The notes beneath the pieces are model-generated. The model saw nothing but the letters and a program-made list of their open reading frames with translations. It ran no database searches and was not told the DNA's origin. 64,000 nt of DNA, taken from the NCBI RefSeq assembly GCF_900182735.1, contig NZ_FXTU01000002.1, forward strand, positions 62,001 to 126,000, read 5' to 3'. Of the stretch, positions 8,408 through 16,607 are shown one piece after another (position 1 is the stretch's first letter; every line of letters begins with the position of its first letter). Position numbers and translations under genes: made by a program. Source of the stretch: Laceyella tengchongensis. Lineage in GTDB: Bacteria; Bacillota; Bacilli; Thermoactinomycetales; Thermoactinomycetaceae.

Positions 8408-8980
8408 ATGAATATGATCGAATGCATCGCCATGTCCCTGCGCAACCGCCCGAACCTTGATTTCACCGCATTAAAACAGGCGATTGAACAGGCCGAATGC
8501 ACGTTGGAGCGCATAAGCGCGCACATCCCTGCTCCCGCTCCCCCTCTTCACTACGGCCGAAACGTCATCTACCGTTCCAAGTCTGTAGAAGCGATCGTCA
8601 TCCATTTGCCTGGATACACAGAAACGCCGATCCATGATCACGGCGATTCGATTTGTTGCTTGTATGTTGTCTCCGGCTCAGTGGTGAACCGAATCTACGC
8701 CACCCCGTCGGATACCGCCCCCGAGCGGGAACAACGAAAACAAGCGGGGGAATTCCTTTATTGCGATTATGGACAAATCCACTCCTTGTACAATCCAGGA
8801 CCCCAACGCCTCATCACTTTCCACCTCTATACCCCGCCATTGCGAAATGCAACATTCTACCCTCCCTTTGCCAAGCAGGTCTTGCAACCGCCCCAAGCCT
8901 CAAGCACGCCTGTTAAGCAAATCAAGCTGACGAGATCCGCCTCCCACAAACAAAAAACCCACCCAAAGGGCGGGAAATAG
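8408..8980 (+). CDS. Cysteine dioxygenase family protein (cupin)
   Basis: A 190-residue cupin with the cysteine dioxygenase motif TPIHDHGDSICCLYVVSG. His76 and His78, with His125 in YGQIHSLYN, would be the three-histidine iron site. Enzymes of this family oxidise cysteine to cysteine sulfinate with O2 in the cytoplasm, lowering cysteine and feeding taurine or sulfite metabolism. The C-terminus is extended by a Lys-rich tail. GGAGGAG five bases before the ATG supports the start. It is a single gene, convergent with the secreted protein at 8982. Activity on other thiols such as mercaptopropionate is possible. Confidence 0.8.
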   Translation: MNMIECIAMSLRNRPNLDFTALKQAIEQAECTLERISAHIPAPAPPLHYGRNVIYRSKSVEAIVIHLPGYTETPIHDHGDSICCLYVVSGSVVNRIYATPSDTAPEREQRKQAGEFLYCDYGQIHSLYNPGPQRLITFHLYTPPLRNATFYPPFAKQVLQPPQASSTPVKQIKLTRSASHKQKTHPKGGK

Positions 8981-8981
8981 C

Positions 8982-9503
8982 CTAACGATATACGTTAATA
9001 TAAGAAATTTGGTCATTCCAGCCATCACCAACATATCTAATATCAAGTCCAGGCCCAAACGTTTTGCAAGGTTCGCCCCCATTTTTGTGAAAACAAACCC
9101 GTGTTCCCGAACTTTTTCTGGCTGTTTTGAGTGATGAAACTTCATCATTGTAAGAGCTGTTGTTGAAGTTCGTATAATATCCCACTGGTGTCGTGTATTT
9201 CCAACCACGGAAGCCGGAATGTTGGAACGATTCGGTCGCATAATCAGAAGCTTGTGCCTTTATCCCCTCTTGCTGGACGGCCCATTTTTGTTTGAACTTC
9301 TTTTCGGCGATTTCATACGCCGCTCTGGTTTTGTAATTGTACGTCTTTCCATCGGTATCCACAATCTGATATTGGACATGGCTCAAATCATATTCCAGCG
9401 GAACCACCGTTCTGGCTTCAACAGGACTAACTGACACGCTCCCCAAGGTAACAGCCAACACAAACACGATCGCCAGAATCATGGATTTCCATTTCTTTTT
9501 CAT
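8982..9503 (-). CDS. Secreted protein with two beta/gamma-crystallin-like motifs
   Basis: A 173-residue protein with an N-terminal signal peptide (MKKKWKSMILAIVFVLAVTL, with cleavage probably after VEA). The mature part has a central charged helical stretch and then two segments ending in the pattern aromatic-N-D-x-I/V-S: SSYNDEVSSLKT and GWNDQISYINVYR. The second is preceded by RVCFHKNGGEPCKTFGPG, which fits a Greek-key strand order. This pattern is typical of Ca2+-binding beta/gamma crystallins and of the related I36-type peptidase inhibitors. Function cannot be assigned. It lies just downstream of the LPMO gene on the same strand but behind a terminator. The start at 9503 is supported by AGGGGAG upstream. 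Confidence 0.65.
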   Translation of the reverse strand: MKKKWKSMILAIVFVLAVTLGSVSVSPVEARTVVPLEYDLSHVQYQIVDTDGKTYNYKTRAAYEIAEKKFKQKWAVQQEGIKAQASDYATESFQHSGFRGWKYTTPVGYYTNFNNSSYNDEVSSLKTARKSSGTRVCFHKNGGEPCKTFGPGLDIRYVGDGWNDQISYINVYR

Positions 9504-9640
9504 CACATTCACACTCCCCTTGCAATTCATTGCTTCATGTTCGTTTCTCCATTTCCCCCCTTTCCCGCATAATAATATTTATCACTTGCGAAATTGTGTT
9601 ATGACGCCTTTTTTCAAACCTCGACAAAAAAATCTCCAAT

Positions 9641-9683
9641 AAAAAACGGCCCATGCCACCCGTTGCGTTTGGATGGCATGGGC
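9641..9683 (-). terminator. Terminator of the LPMO gene
   Basis: GCCCATGCCA pairs with TGGCATGGGC (10 bp) with a run of T after a CG spacer on the minus strand, between the LPMO stop and the secreted protein gene. Confidence 0.8.
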
Positions 9684-9740
9684 TGAATACCTGTGAGGTT
9701 GGATCAGTAAACCCCCGTGGGGACAGGGGTGAAAAACTTC

Positions 9741-10412
9741 TTAACCATTCTTTTGCTGAGATAGGGCATTTACTATGCGTGATCTCTCCAATAACCATGA
9801 AGCATGGGTAACCTTGCTGTTAACCAGGTTTACATCGACAGCCTGATAAAACGCATTGCCGGTGTCGGCAATTTCCCATACGCCCAAAATCACATGGTAC
9901 CCACTGCGGTCGGTCGGCACGTTGCATTGGTGGGTTACGGTGTTTGGCGGTCGTTTCCCCCCGTCATAGACATAACAAAACAATTCCAGATCGGCCCGAG
10001 CAATCGGCTTGTCCGGATTCCATCCCTTCTTGGTGATGTAATACTTCCACTCTCTCGTGCTATGCGGCGCAGTCAGATACCAGGTAAACGAATTGCTCCC
10101 CCCGCGCAGAGTCACTTTGGCCCAACGAGTCGACGTTTGCTCGTACAACTCCGGATAACGTCCGCCCCCTGTAATCTGTCCGTCAGGCGGACCTGAATGT
10201 GGAAATGATCCTACCCCTTCCACGCTTTGCGGTTCCCACTGAATTTGACCGCAATTCGTGTTTTGCTTTTGTTGGCACAGATAAGTACGGCTGGCGGGAG
10301 ACTGGATATAACCATGGGCAAAAGCGCCTTCGGCAAACGCCGCCACGCTCAACCCACAACCCATGACCAACAGACCTAACCGCAACGCAATTTTTTTCCA
10401 AGCACGCATCAT
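9741..10412 (-). CDS. AA10 lytic polysaccharide monooxygenase (chitin-binding protein)
   Basis: A 223-residue secreted protein. The signal peptide ends ...EGAFA, so the mature protein begins with His33 of HGYIQSPASRTYLC. This N-terminal histidine together with His117 (LTAPHSTREW) forms the copper histidine brace, and Phe188 in GNAFYQAVDV is the usual axial residue. Two Cys pairs are likely (C46/C54 and C136/C153). AA10 enzymes oxidatively cleave crystalline chitin or cellulose outside the cell. There is no separate carbohydrate-binding module; the C-terminal tail of about 25 residues is charged and unassigned. The ATG at 10412 follows GAGGAGG by five bases. A NagR/DasR-like operator sits upstream, favouring chitin as substrate. 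Confidence 0.9.
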   Translation of the reverse strand: MMRAWKKIALRLGLLVMGCGLSVAAFAEGAFAHGYIQSPASRTYLCQQKQNTNCGQIQWEPQSVEGVGSFPHSGPPDGQITGGGRYPELYEQTSTRWAKVTLRGGSNSFTWYLTAPHSTREWKYYITKKGWNPDKPIARADLELFCYVYDGGKRPPNTVTHQCNVPTDRSGYHVILGVWEIADTGNAFYQAVDVNLVNSKVTHASWLLERSRIVNALSQQKNG

Positions 10413-10478
10413 CTCAACCTCCTCATTCAATATTAATAGAATATTCTATATATTTATAATGTATCTTATATTGGTAGG

Positions 10479-10493
10479 ATTGTCTATACCAAT
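10479..10493 (-). promoter_or_regulatory. Candidate dre operator (NagR/DasR-type GntR regulator)
   Basis: The minus strand reads ATTGGTATAGACAAT, an imperfect palindrome close to the dre sites bound by N-acetylglucosamine-responsive GntR regulators (consensus around TGGTCTAGACCA). It contains a possible -35 (TAGACA) with TACATT 17 bases later. It lies about 67 bases upstream of the LPMO start, where binding would block transcription. Confidence 0.55.
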
Positions 10494-10521
10494 TCTGTGG
10501 TGTCAATTGCTCGTAAGAGAA

Positions 10522-10570
10522 AAGGCGTCAACCGATGTCACACACATGGCTAGTGGCAGGTTGACGCCTT
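10522..10570. terminator. Long inverted repeat, possible terminator
   Basis: AAGGCGTCAACC and GGTTGACGCCTT form a perfect 12-bp stem around a 25-base loop. T-tracts are weak, so terminator function is uncertain. It lies downstream of the unknown gene at 10672 and upstream of the LPMO promoter, all on the minus strand. Confidence 0.45.
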
Positions 10571-10671
10571 CGATGTGAGCTCATTTTTTCGGAGCACTCA
10601 GGCATCCGCGCTGTGCCTCAACCTCAAAGCAGGAACGGATGTAGACAGCTATCCAGTAACGGCATTCTCTC

Positions 10672-11799
10672 TCAGCATTCCCCTTGCCGCCGTTCCAACC
10701 AATGTTCATCATCGTCTATTGAATAGGTCTCCACCAACGCATCCCATTTCGCCACTGCTTCTTTCCAGGACGCCTCGTCCATCTGCCAGTCAATAGCTTG
10801 CATTACCTCCGCCAACGCTTGAAATGGAAACTCATCAGTGCACACATGCCGCATCGAATACACATCAAAAGGCGAATCGCATGCGTGATACCATCCATGA
10901 ACCGGATCTTGCGTCCATTCAAAATGCGGTTTGAACCAAACCATCCGATCGAATTGTTCGATTTCCTCCTCAGAAAACAGCCCCAATGAACGCCATGCTG
11001 CTTTCACTTTGCGGGCAATCGCCTTGGCATCCTCATGTCGCGTCACCACCGCGAACCGAAGCATTAGCAAAAATGGCACAACAAACTGCTCGGGATGCCG
11101 CAGGGTGAGAAAGAGGTACAGCTTTTCAAACTCTTCCCATCTGAGTGCATGCGGATGCCATCTACCCAAGTCATCCCATCCCAATTCAAAAGAATTGGCT
11201 AAAGAGGGGTGAAACAGGTGGAGTGAGGACATGTCAATGTCGTCTCCGATCCATACCATCAATCCCGCATCCTCTGTGATAGGAAAACGAATGGGATCGA
11301 CCAGCTCGGGATAAATGCTATTGTCATCATCATATAACCCGTACGCATTGAAATGGACATACTCCCACCAGAACCTGCGGTCCTTAAACACAGAGTTCCA
11401 CAGATCAAACTCATCGACGATATCGATATTCAGTCCGTACCGGCGTACGATTGCATTCATCATACTATGCTTGATCAACGTGTTTTCGATCTTTTTATTC
11501 TCATCCCGGCATAGCAATTCTCGAACCGCCGCTCCCACTTCTTCTTTGCACCGGACGATGAGCGTGTGAGTATATGTCATGAATTCAACCAAAACCAAAC
11601 ATCGGGCGTCAGTTTGACTCCGCATGAGATAGATGGAAGATTTCTGTCTGCCTTTAGCCTCTATATAAGCTTGTTTGTCAAATGGTATATCCACCAATGG
11701 CGCTAAATGCTCCAGTATCTCTTCGCCTTCATTGTTGTAAAAGCTAACTTGAAATTGCACAATCCCAGTGTATTTTTCTAACAGTTGTTGTTCGGTCAT
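10672..11799 (-). CDS. Conserved-looking protein of unknown function
   Basis: 375 residues, no signal peptide or membrane segment, acidic overall and unusually rich in Trp, Phe, Tyr and His (for example DRRFWWEYVHFNAYGLYDDD, WFKPHFEWTQDPVHGWYHAC). GAAGGAG eight bases before the ATG supports the start. I recognise no catalytic motif and no family. The even composition and good ribosome binding site argue it is a real gene. It is a single gene between the LPMO unit and the two-component system. Confidence 0.7.
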   Translation of the reverse strand: MTEQQLLEKYTGIVQFQVSFYNNEGEEILEHLAPLVDIPFDKQAYIEAKGRQKSSIYLMRSQTDARCLVLVEFMTYTHTLIVRCKEEVGAAVRELLCRDENKKIENTLIKHSMMNAIVRRYGLNIDIVDEFDLWNSVFKDRRFWWEYVHFNAYGLYDDDNSIYPELVDPIRFPITEDAGLMVWIGDDIDMSSLHLFHPSLANSFELGWDDLGRWHPHALRWEEFEKLYLFLTLRHPEQFVVPFLLMLRFAVVTRHEDAKAIARKVKAAWRSLGLFSEEEIEQFDRMVWFKPHFEWTQDPVHGWYHACDSPFDVYSMRHVCTDEFPFQALAEVMQAIDWQMDEASWKEAVAKWDALVETYSIDDDEHWLERRQGEC

Positions 11800-12167
11800 G
11801 GTGTTCTCCTTCGTTTACGTAAGTCTTCTATATTTTTTAATCGTCTCACGTTACCTCACAAGGATCAATCCCTAGACCGTGTCTATTCTTGCTCATCCTC
11901 TACATGGCAATTTCGTTTTATCGTATTTATTTTTATGCTTTTTTAATTGTCCTCCTTTTGTGTCATCATGCCAACATGCATGTTTATCCAGCCGAAAACA
12001 GCTCATATTTCTCTGGATTACCCATCCTTCACATGACCATTTTCTCACTCACCCGATCTTTGTAACCTGTAGCCGATTTGTCGAATTTTATCATAGACTT
12101 AAGACATGGGTTCGCCAAACAATTATAATGAACGGTGGAGAATGATATGCAAAGTGAGGGTGAATGG
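11800..12167. other. Divergent intergenic region
   Basis: AT-rich spacer between the divergent 375-residue protein gene and the response regulator gene. It must hold both promoters, but no clear -35/-10 pair or operator stands out and I see no gene in it. Confidence 0.4.
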
Positions 12168-12887
12168 ATGCGCACAGAAAAAATTCTTTTAATAGATGAT
12201 GAAGTTGGCATTCTTAATATGTTGGAAAAAATCTTGCTGAAAGAAGGGTTTCACTCGATCGTGAAAGCCACGTCAAGCAAAGAAGCCTTACAAGCCGTGG
12301 AGACGACCCCATTTGACATCATCGTGCTAGATGTGATGCTACCTGATTCCGACGGCTTTGACTTGTGTCGAAAATTACGCAATGTGACCGAAGCACCGAT
12401 TCTGTTTCTGTCGGCGCGCTCCAGCGATTTAGATAAGTTGACCGGCTTGGGGATCGGTGGCGACGACTATATCACCAAACCCTTCAATCCTTTGGAAGTA
12501 GTCGCCCGCATCAACGCCCATCTGCGCCGAAACAGCATCCTCAAAAAATCGATGCAAGCCAAGCCGACCAAATGGGATTTCGGTTCTTTTTCAGTCAATA
12601 AAGAGACGGGACAGTTGTTTGTTAATGGTAAAGAAGTCCGTTGCACAGCGAAAGAATATGACCTGATGATCTTTCTGTGCGAACATCCCAATCAGATTTT
12701 CACAACCAGCCAGTTGTATGAGCAAGTATGGGACTCCATGTTGATGGGGGACGAAAAAACGGTGGCCGTCCACGTATCCAAATTGCGTAAAAAAATTGAA
12801 CCCGACCCCAAAAATCCCCGATTCATCGTGAACTTACGAGGCATCGGTTATAAATTTGTTCCCCCCAAGGCAGGTGAACGTCCATGA
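12168..12887 (+). CDS. OmpR-family response regulator
   Basis: 239 residues. The receiver domain comes first, with the acidic pair in ILLIDDE, the phospho-acceptor aspartate in IIVLDVMLPD and the lysine in DDYITKPFNP. A winged-helix DNA-binding domain follows, ending LRGIGYKFVPP. It would be phosphorylated by the kinase encoded immediately downstream, whose ATG overlaps this stop (ATGA). The adjacent ABC exporter and DUF4097 lipoprotein genes on the same strand are the likely targets. The start at 12168 has GAGGG upstream; the in-frame ATG at 12147 with GGTGGAG is an alternative that adds seven residues. Confidence 0.9.
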   Translation: MRTEKILLIDDEVGILNMLEKILLKEGFHSIVKATSSKEALQAVETTPFDIIVLDVMLPDSDGFDLCRKLRNVTEAPILFLSARSSDLDKLTGLGIGGDDYITKPFNPLEVVARINAHLRRNSILKKSMQAKPTKWDFGSFSVNKETGQLFVNGKEVRCTAKEYDLMIFLCEHPNQIFTTSQLYEQVWDSMLMGDEKTVAVHVSKLRKKIEPDPKNPRFIVNLRGIGYKFVPPKAGERP

Positions 12888-13963
12888 AAATGAGCTTTCG
12901 CATCGCTCTGCACTTCGTCTTAAGTTTGCTCTTGATGTTGTTCCTGTTGGGATTGTCAATGATGTTCATCGAAGAAATCGTCCCGGAATCCAATAAGAAC
13001 TTCAACCAAGCGCCCCTGTTCGGCATTATCGTGTTTGTGGTGTTCGCGATCAGTTATGGTTGGTACCTGGGACGGCCTCTCCGCCACCTGATCAGCTGGA
13101 TCCGTCAGTTGGCGGAAGGGGACTACTCAGTTCCTGACAAAATTCAGCGCAGTTATCAACCCCATAACCATCAGATGAAAAAACCTTACCAACTCTATCA
13201 GGATGTGTTGCTCAATGTGTGGACGCTAACAAACACCCTGCAAGAAAATGAATTGAAAAAACAACAATTAGATGAGTTAAAAAAAGAATGGATCGCTGGC
13301 ATCTCCCATGATTTAAAAACGCCGCTCACCTACATCAACGGTTATTCGACCATGTTACTGTCGCCGCATTACCAATGGACAGAAGAGGAAAAAGAGCAAT
13401 TCTTGAAAGAAATCCACGCCAAATCAATCCATTTGCAAGAATTGATCCAAGATCTCAATCTGTCCTTGCAACTGGATGAAAACAAAATTCCTCTGAATTT
13501 GAAAAAGGTGGACATCATCGAGTTTGTGCGCCGGGTGGTCGCCGATGCGGCCAACGACCCCAGGGCCAAAGATGATCAGATTGAATTTTATACCTATCAC
13601 GAACGCGCAGAAACGGAAATCGACGAAAAACTCTTCAAACGGGCCCTGCAAAATTTGATGATGAACGCCATCATCCACAATCCGCCGGGAACAACCATTC
13701 AAGTGTCGATCCTCGTGAGCAGCCAGGTACAGATCGTGATCCAAGATAATGGCAAAGGCATGGACAAAGAAACGGTGGATAACCTCTTCGTCAAATATTA
13801 CCGAGGCACTCCCACCGACGCGCCGGCGGAAGGGACGGGCTTAGGCATGTCCATCGTCAAACAGCTGATTTCTGTGCACAAAGGAACGATTGACGTCCAC
13901 AGTCAATTAAACAAAGGGACAACCGTAACCATTTCCCTTCCTCGCCATTTGGCCAGCACTTAA
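12884..13963 (+). CDS. Sensor histidine kinase with short extracellular loop
   Basis: 359 residues. Two membrane helices (about residues 5-27 and 44-63) flank a loop of fewer than 20 residues, so the kinase probably senses something within the membrane or through a partner, as in antibiotic-sensing kinases. A linker and coiled coil lead to the H-box (WIAGISHDLKTPLTYINGY, phospho-acceptor His), then the N-box (LQNLMMNAIIHNPP), G1 (QDNGKGMD) and G2 (GTGLGMSIVKQL). It overlaps the regulator gene by four bases, so the two are translationally coupled. The ligand cannot be read; the neighbouring exporter suggests a toxic peptide or envelope stress. Confidence 0.9.
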   Translation: MKMSFRIALHFVLSLLLMLFLLGLSMMFIEEIVPESNKNFNQAPLFGIIVFVVFAISYGWYLGRPLRHLISWIRQLAEGDYSVPDKIQRSYQPHNHQMKKPYQLYQDVLLNVWTLTNTLQENELKKQQLDELKKEWIAGISHDLKTPLTYINGYSTMLLSPHYQWTEEEKEQFLKEIHAKSIHLQELIQDLNLSLQLDENKIPLNLKKVDIIEFVRRVVADAANDPRAKDDQIEFYTYHERAETEIDEKLFKRALQNLMMNAIIHNPPGTTIQVSILVSSQVQIVIQDNGKGMDKETVDNLFVKYYRGTPTDAPAEGTGLGMSIVKQLISVHKGTIDVHSQLNKGTTVTISLPRHLAST

Positions 13964-13972
13964 CCCACTCAG

Positions 13973-14006
13973 CCAAGCAGAGTTTTACCTGCTTGGTTTT
14001 TATTTT
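13973..14006 (+). terminator. Terminator after the two-component system
   Basis: CCAAGCAG pairs with CTGCTTGG (8 bp, 8-base loop) followed by TTTTTATTTT on the plus strand. It separates the regulator/kinase unit from the ABC exporter unit. Confidence 0.85.
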
Positions 14007-14091
14007 GTCAACCTTTTGCTTTGATTTTACTTTCTTTTTACTTTCATTTCTTATGCTATAACCAATCACTTATTTGAAAGGCGAATGATAC

Positions 14092-14952
14092 ATGAATTTG
14101 ACTATCAAAGATGTGAGTAAACATTACGGCAAAAAACGGGCCCTTCATCAACTGAACCTAGAGCTGGACAAAGGGGTCTGGGGATTTTTAGGTCCCAATG
14201 GTGCCGGCAAGTCAACCATGATGAAGATTTTGGCCACCATTGACCAACCCACTGAAGGCACTGTCACTTGGAACGGAGTCGACATCGTTAAGCACCCGTT
14301 GGCTCTGCGGTCAGAACTCGGCTATTTGCCACAGGACTTCGGCGTTTATCCTAATTTAAACGCCATTGAGTTTTTAGAATATATGGCCGCCATCAAAGGG
14401 TTGCCTATGAAGCAAGCGCGCAAACGCATCGATGAGTTGTTGGAGCTGTTAAACCTGACCAATGATGCCAAGCGCATGATCGGCGGTTATTCGGGCGGGA
14501 TGAAGCAACGTGTCGGCATTGCGCAGGCGTTGTTGAACGACCCCCAATTGCTGATTGTGGACGAACCCACCGTAGGGCTGGACCCAACGGAAAGAATCCG
14601 GTTCAGAAACTTGCTTTCCCAGATTGGAAAAGACCGCATCATCATCTTGTCGACCCATATTGTCTCCGATGTGGAAACGATCGCTAACCAGATCATCCTG
14701 ATCCGTCAGGGATCGCTGATCGCCAACGCCAAACCGGAAACGCTCTTGGAAATGCTGGCCTACAAGGTGTGGGAGTGCGTCATCCCGGCAGAAGAGCTCG
14801 ATTCGCTCCAGAAAAACTTCATCGTCAGCCATGCCGTCCATCGTAGCGACGGACTATTGGTTCGCGTGGTTTCCGATGAGCCGCCGGCCCCAGACGCCGA
14901 AAATGTCCCGGCCTCGCTTGAAGATGTTTATCTCTATTACACCATGAACTAA
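14092..14952 (+). CDS. ABC transporter ATP-binding protein (BcrA/CcmA-like exporter)
   Basis: 286 residues with one ABC ATPase domain: Walker A GPNGAGKSTMMK, Q-loop in LPQDFGVYP, signature YSGGMKQRVGIAQALL, Walker B LLIVDEPTVGLDP and the H-loop STHIVSD. The C-terminal region of about 80 residues is typical of drug and bacteriocin exporter ATPases. It pairs with the permease gene that starts 17 bases downstream. A TGCTATAAC extended -10 lies about 35 bases before the start, downstream of the two-component terminator, so the exporter probably has its own regulated promoter. Confidence 0.9.
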   Translation: MNLTIKDVSKHYGKKRALHQLNLELDKGVWGFLGPNGAGKSTMMKILATIDQPTEGTVTWNGVDIVKHPLALRSELGYLPQDFGVYPNLNAIEFLEYMAAIKGLPMKQARKRIDELLELLNLTNDAKRMIGGYSGGMKQRVGIAQALLNDPQLLIVDEPTVGLDPTERIRFRNLLSQIGKDRIIILSTHIVSDVETIANQIILIRQGSLIANAKPETLLEMLAYKVWECVIPAEELDSLQKNFIVSHAVHRSDGLLVRVVSDEPPAPDAENVPASLEDVYLYYTMN

Positions 14953-14969
14953 AGAAAGGGGGGAAAGCC

Positions 14970-16511
14970 ATGAACACTTTCACCATTATTCGCACTGAAA
15001 TGTTGCGGCAAATCCGCAGTTACCCATTTATGATCACCCTCGCGCTGATCATCTTCATGGGATACGCGCTAGTGCCGACCAGCGATGCCGGGTATACGAT
15101 TCTACACACCGGCGGCGTGCGCGGGATTTACAATTCCGCTTGGTTGAGCGCGATGGCCACCGTGGCCTCTGCCACACTGTTGTGGTTGTTCGGCTTTTAT
15201 CTGCTGAGAAGCAACATTTCCACAGACCGGCAATTGAACATCGGCACATTGATTGTCCCTTCTCCCTATCGAAATGGACAATATCTGTTCACCAAAGCGC
15301 TTAGCAATTGGCTGCTCCTGCTGATGATGCACTTGGCACTCATCTTCGCATTCATGGTGATGCAACTGGTGCGGCGGGAGAGCGTCATCATCAATGTATG
15401 GGATTATTTCGCGCCGTTTCTGTTCGTGATCGTCCCTTCATTCGCAGTACTGGCCGCCTTGACGATCCTCTTTGACGTCATTCCTGGATTGAAGGGAGCA
15501 TTGGGCAATTTTATTTACTTCTTCCTTTGGGCCGCTCTCGGCGCGTTTAGTCTGGAAAAATACACTTGGGCCGATGTGATGGGAGTGCAATTCATATTCT
15601 CTGCCATCATCGCCGATGCCAAACAGCACGTTCCGCTGGCTGACGAAAGTTTCGGCTTTGGATACAACGAAATCGGGAAATTGCAAACCTTTGTCTGGGA
15701 CGGGATCACTTGGACTCCCGACATCATCCAATCCCGCCTGACTTGGTTCATCTGGGCGATTGGGCTGTTCGCGGTAGCCCTTCTGATCTTTCGCCGCAAT
15801 TCATTGCTGAATCGCCACGCTCCCGCTGAGAGCAAACCGGGGAACCCGGCGGTCAAACCCTTGCTACAACAGGAGCTCACTCCGGGAACCATGGCGCTGA
15901 GCCCATTGCAAGGAGAAAAACGGTATGAATTGATTCCCCATATTCGTGTGGAACTCAAGCTCATATCAAAAGATTTTCCACGCTGGTGGTACATTGTCAC
16001 CCTGCTGTTGATCGCAGGAAGCCTGTTTCTGCCATACAACGAACTGAAAGATTGGATGGGATTGTTGCTGGTTTGGCCCATCGCGCTGTGGTCGCAAATG
16101 GCCACTCGCGAAAAGCGCTACCGTATGACAGCGCTGGTTACATCCAGCGGCCCACCTTTGCTCCAAACCCTCTCCATCTGGATCGCCGGATTGTTAGCCA
16201 CCTTTGCCCTAGGAATCGGCGTCACGCTAAATACGATCATGGCTGGCGATTGGGACTTTCTGCTCTCCTGGGTGGTGGGAATGTGCTTTGTGCCAACGCT
16301 CGCCTTACTATCTGGCGTAATCAGCGGGACCAAGAAAGTATTTGAGGTTATTTACCTGCTATTGTGGTATATGGGACCGATGCAATACGAATCAGCACTT
16401 GATTTTTACGGACTGCATCTGACGTCCAAATTGACCTGGTTCTATTTCTTATGCACAGTGGTACTGCTTGCAACCGCCTTGTTCTTGAAGAAAAAACAAG
16501 CGAATGCTTAA
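14970..16511 (+). CDS. ABC transporter permease (large, exporter type)
   Basis: 513 residues with about 12 predicted membrane segments in two blocks of six (residues 15-275 and 345-510), joined by a cytoplasmic linker of roughly 70 residues rich in Pro and polar residues. This looks like two ABC-2-type halves on one chain. AAGGGGGGAAAGCC before the ATG gives a strong ribosome binding site. The gene is co-transcribed with the ATPase at 14092. Substrate unknown; position next to a two-component system and an NRPS cluster suggests removal of a peptide antibiotic or response to envelope damage. Confidence 0.85.
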   Translation: MNTFTIIRTEMLRQIRSYPFMITLALIIFMGYALVPTSDAGYTILHTGGVRGIYNSAWLSAMATVASATLLWLFGFYLLRSNISTDRQLNIGTLIVPSPYRNGQYLFTKALSNWLLLLMMHLALIFAFMVMQLVRRESVIINVWDYFAPFLFVIVPSFAVLAALTILFDVIPGLKGALGNFIYFFLWAALGAFSLEKYTWADVMGVQFIFSAIIADAKQHVPLADESFGFGYNEIGKLQTFVWDGITWTPDIIQSRLTWFIWAIGLFAVALLIFRRNSLLNRHAPAESKPGNPAVKPLLQQELTPGTMALSPLQGEKRYELIPHIRVELKLISKDFPRWWYIVTLLLIAGSLFLPYNELKDWMGLLLVWPIALWSQMATREKRYRMTALVTSSGPPLLQTLSIWIAGLLATFALGIGVTLNTIMAGDWDFLLSWVVGMCFVPTLALLSGVISGTKKVFEVIYLLLWYMGPMQYESALDFYGLHLTSKLTWFYFLCTVVLLATALFLKKKQANA

Positions 16512-16607
16512 AATCCCTTCCAATTTTCACCTCGTTGGAAGATGATGATATACATGATCCACAATTCAAACAAACCAAATACACAAAATGATTAGGAGGA
16601 TGTAAAC

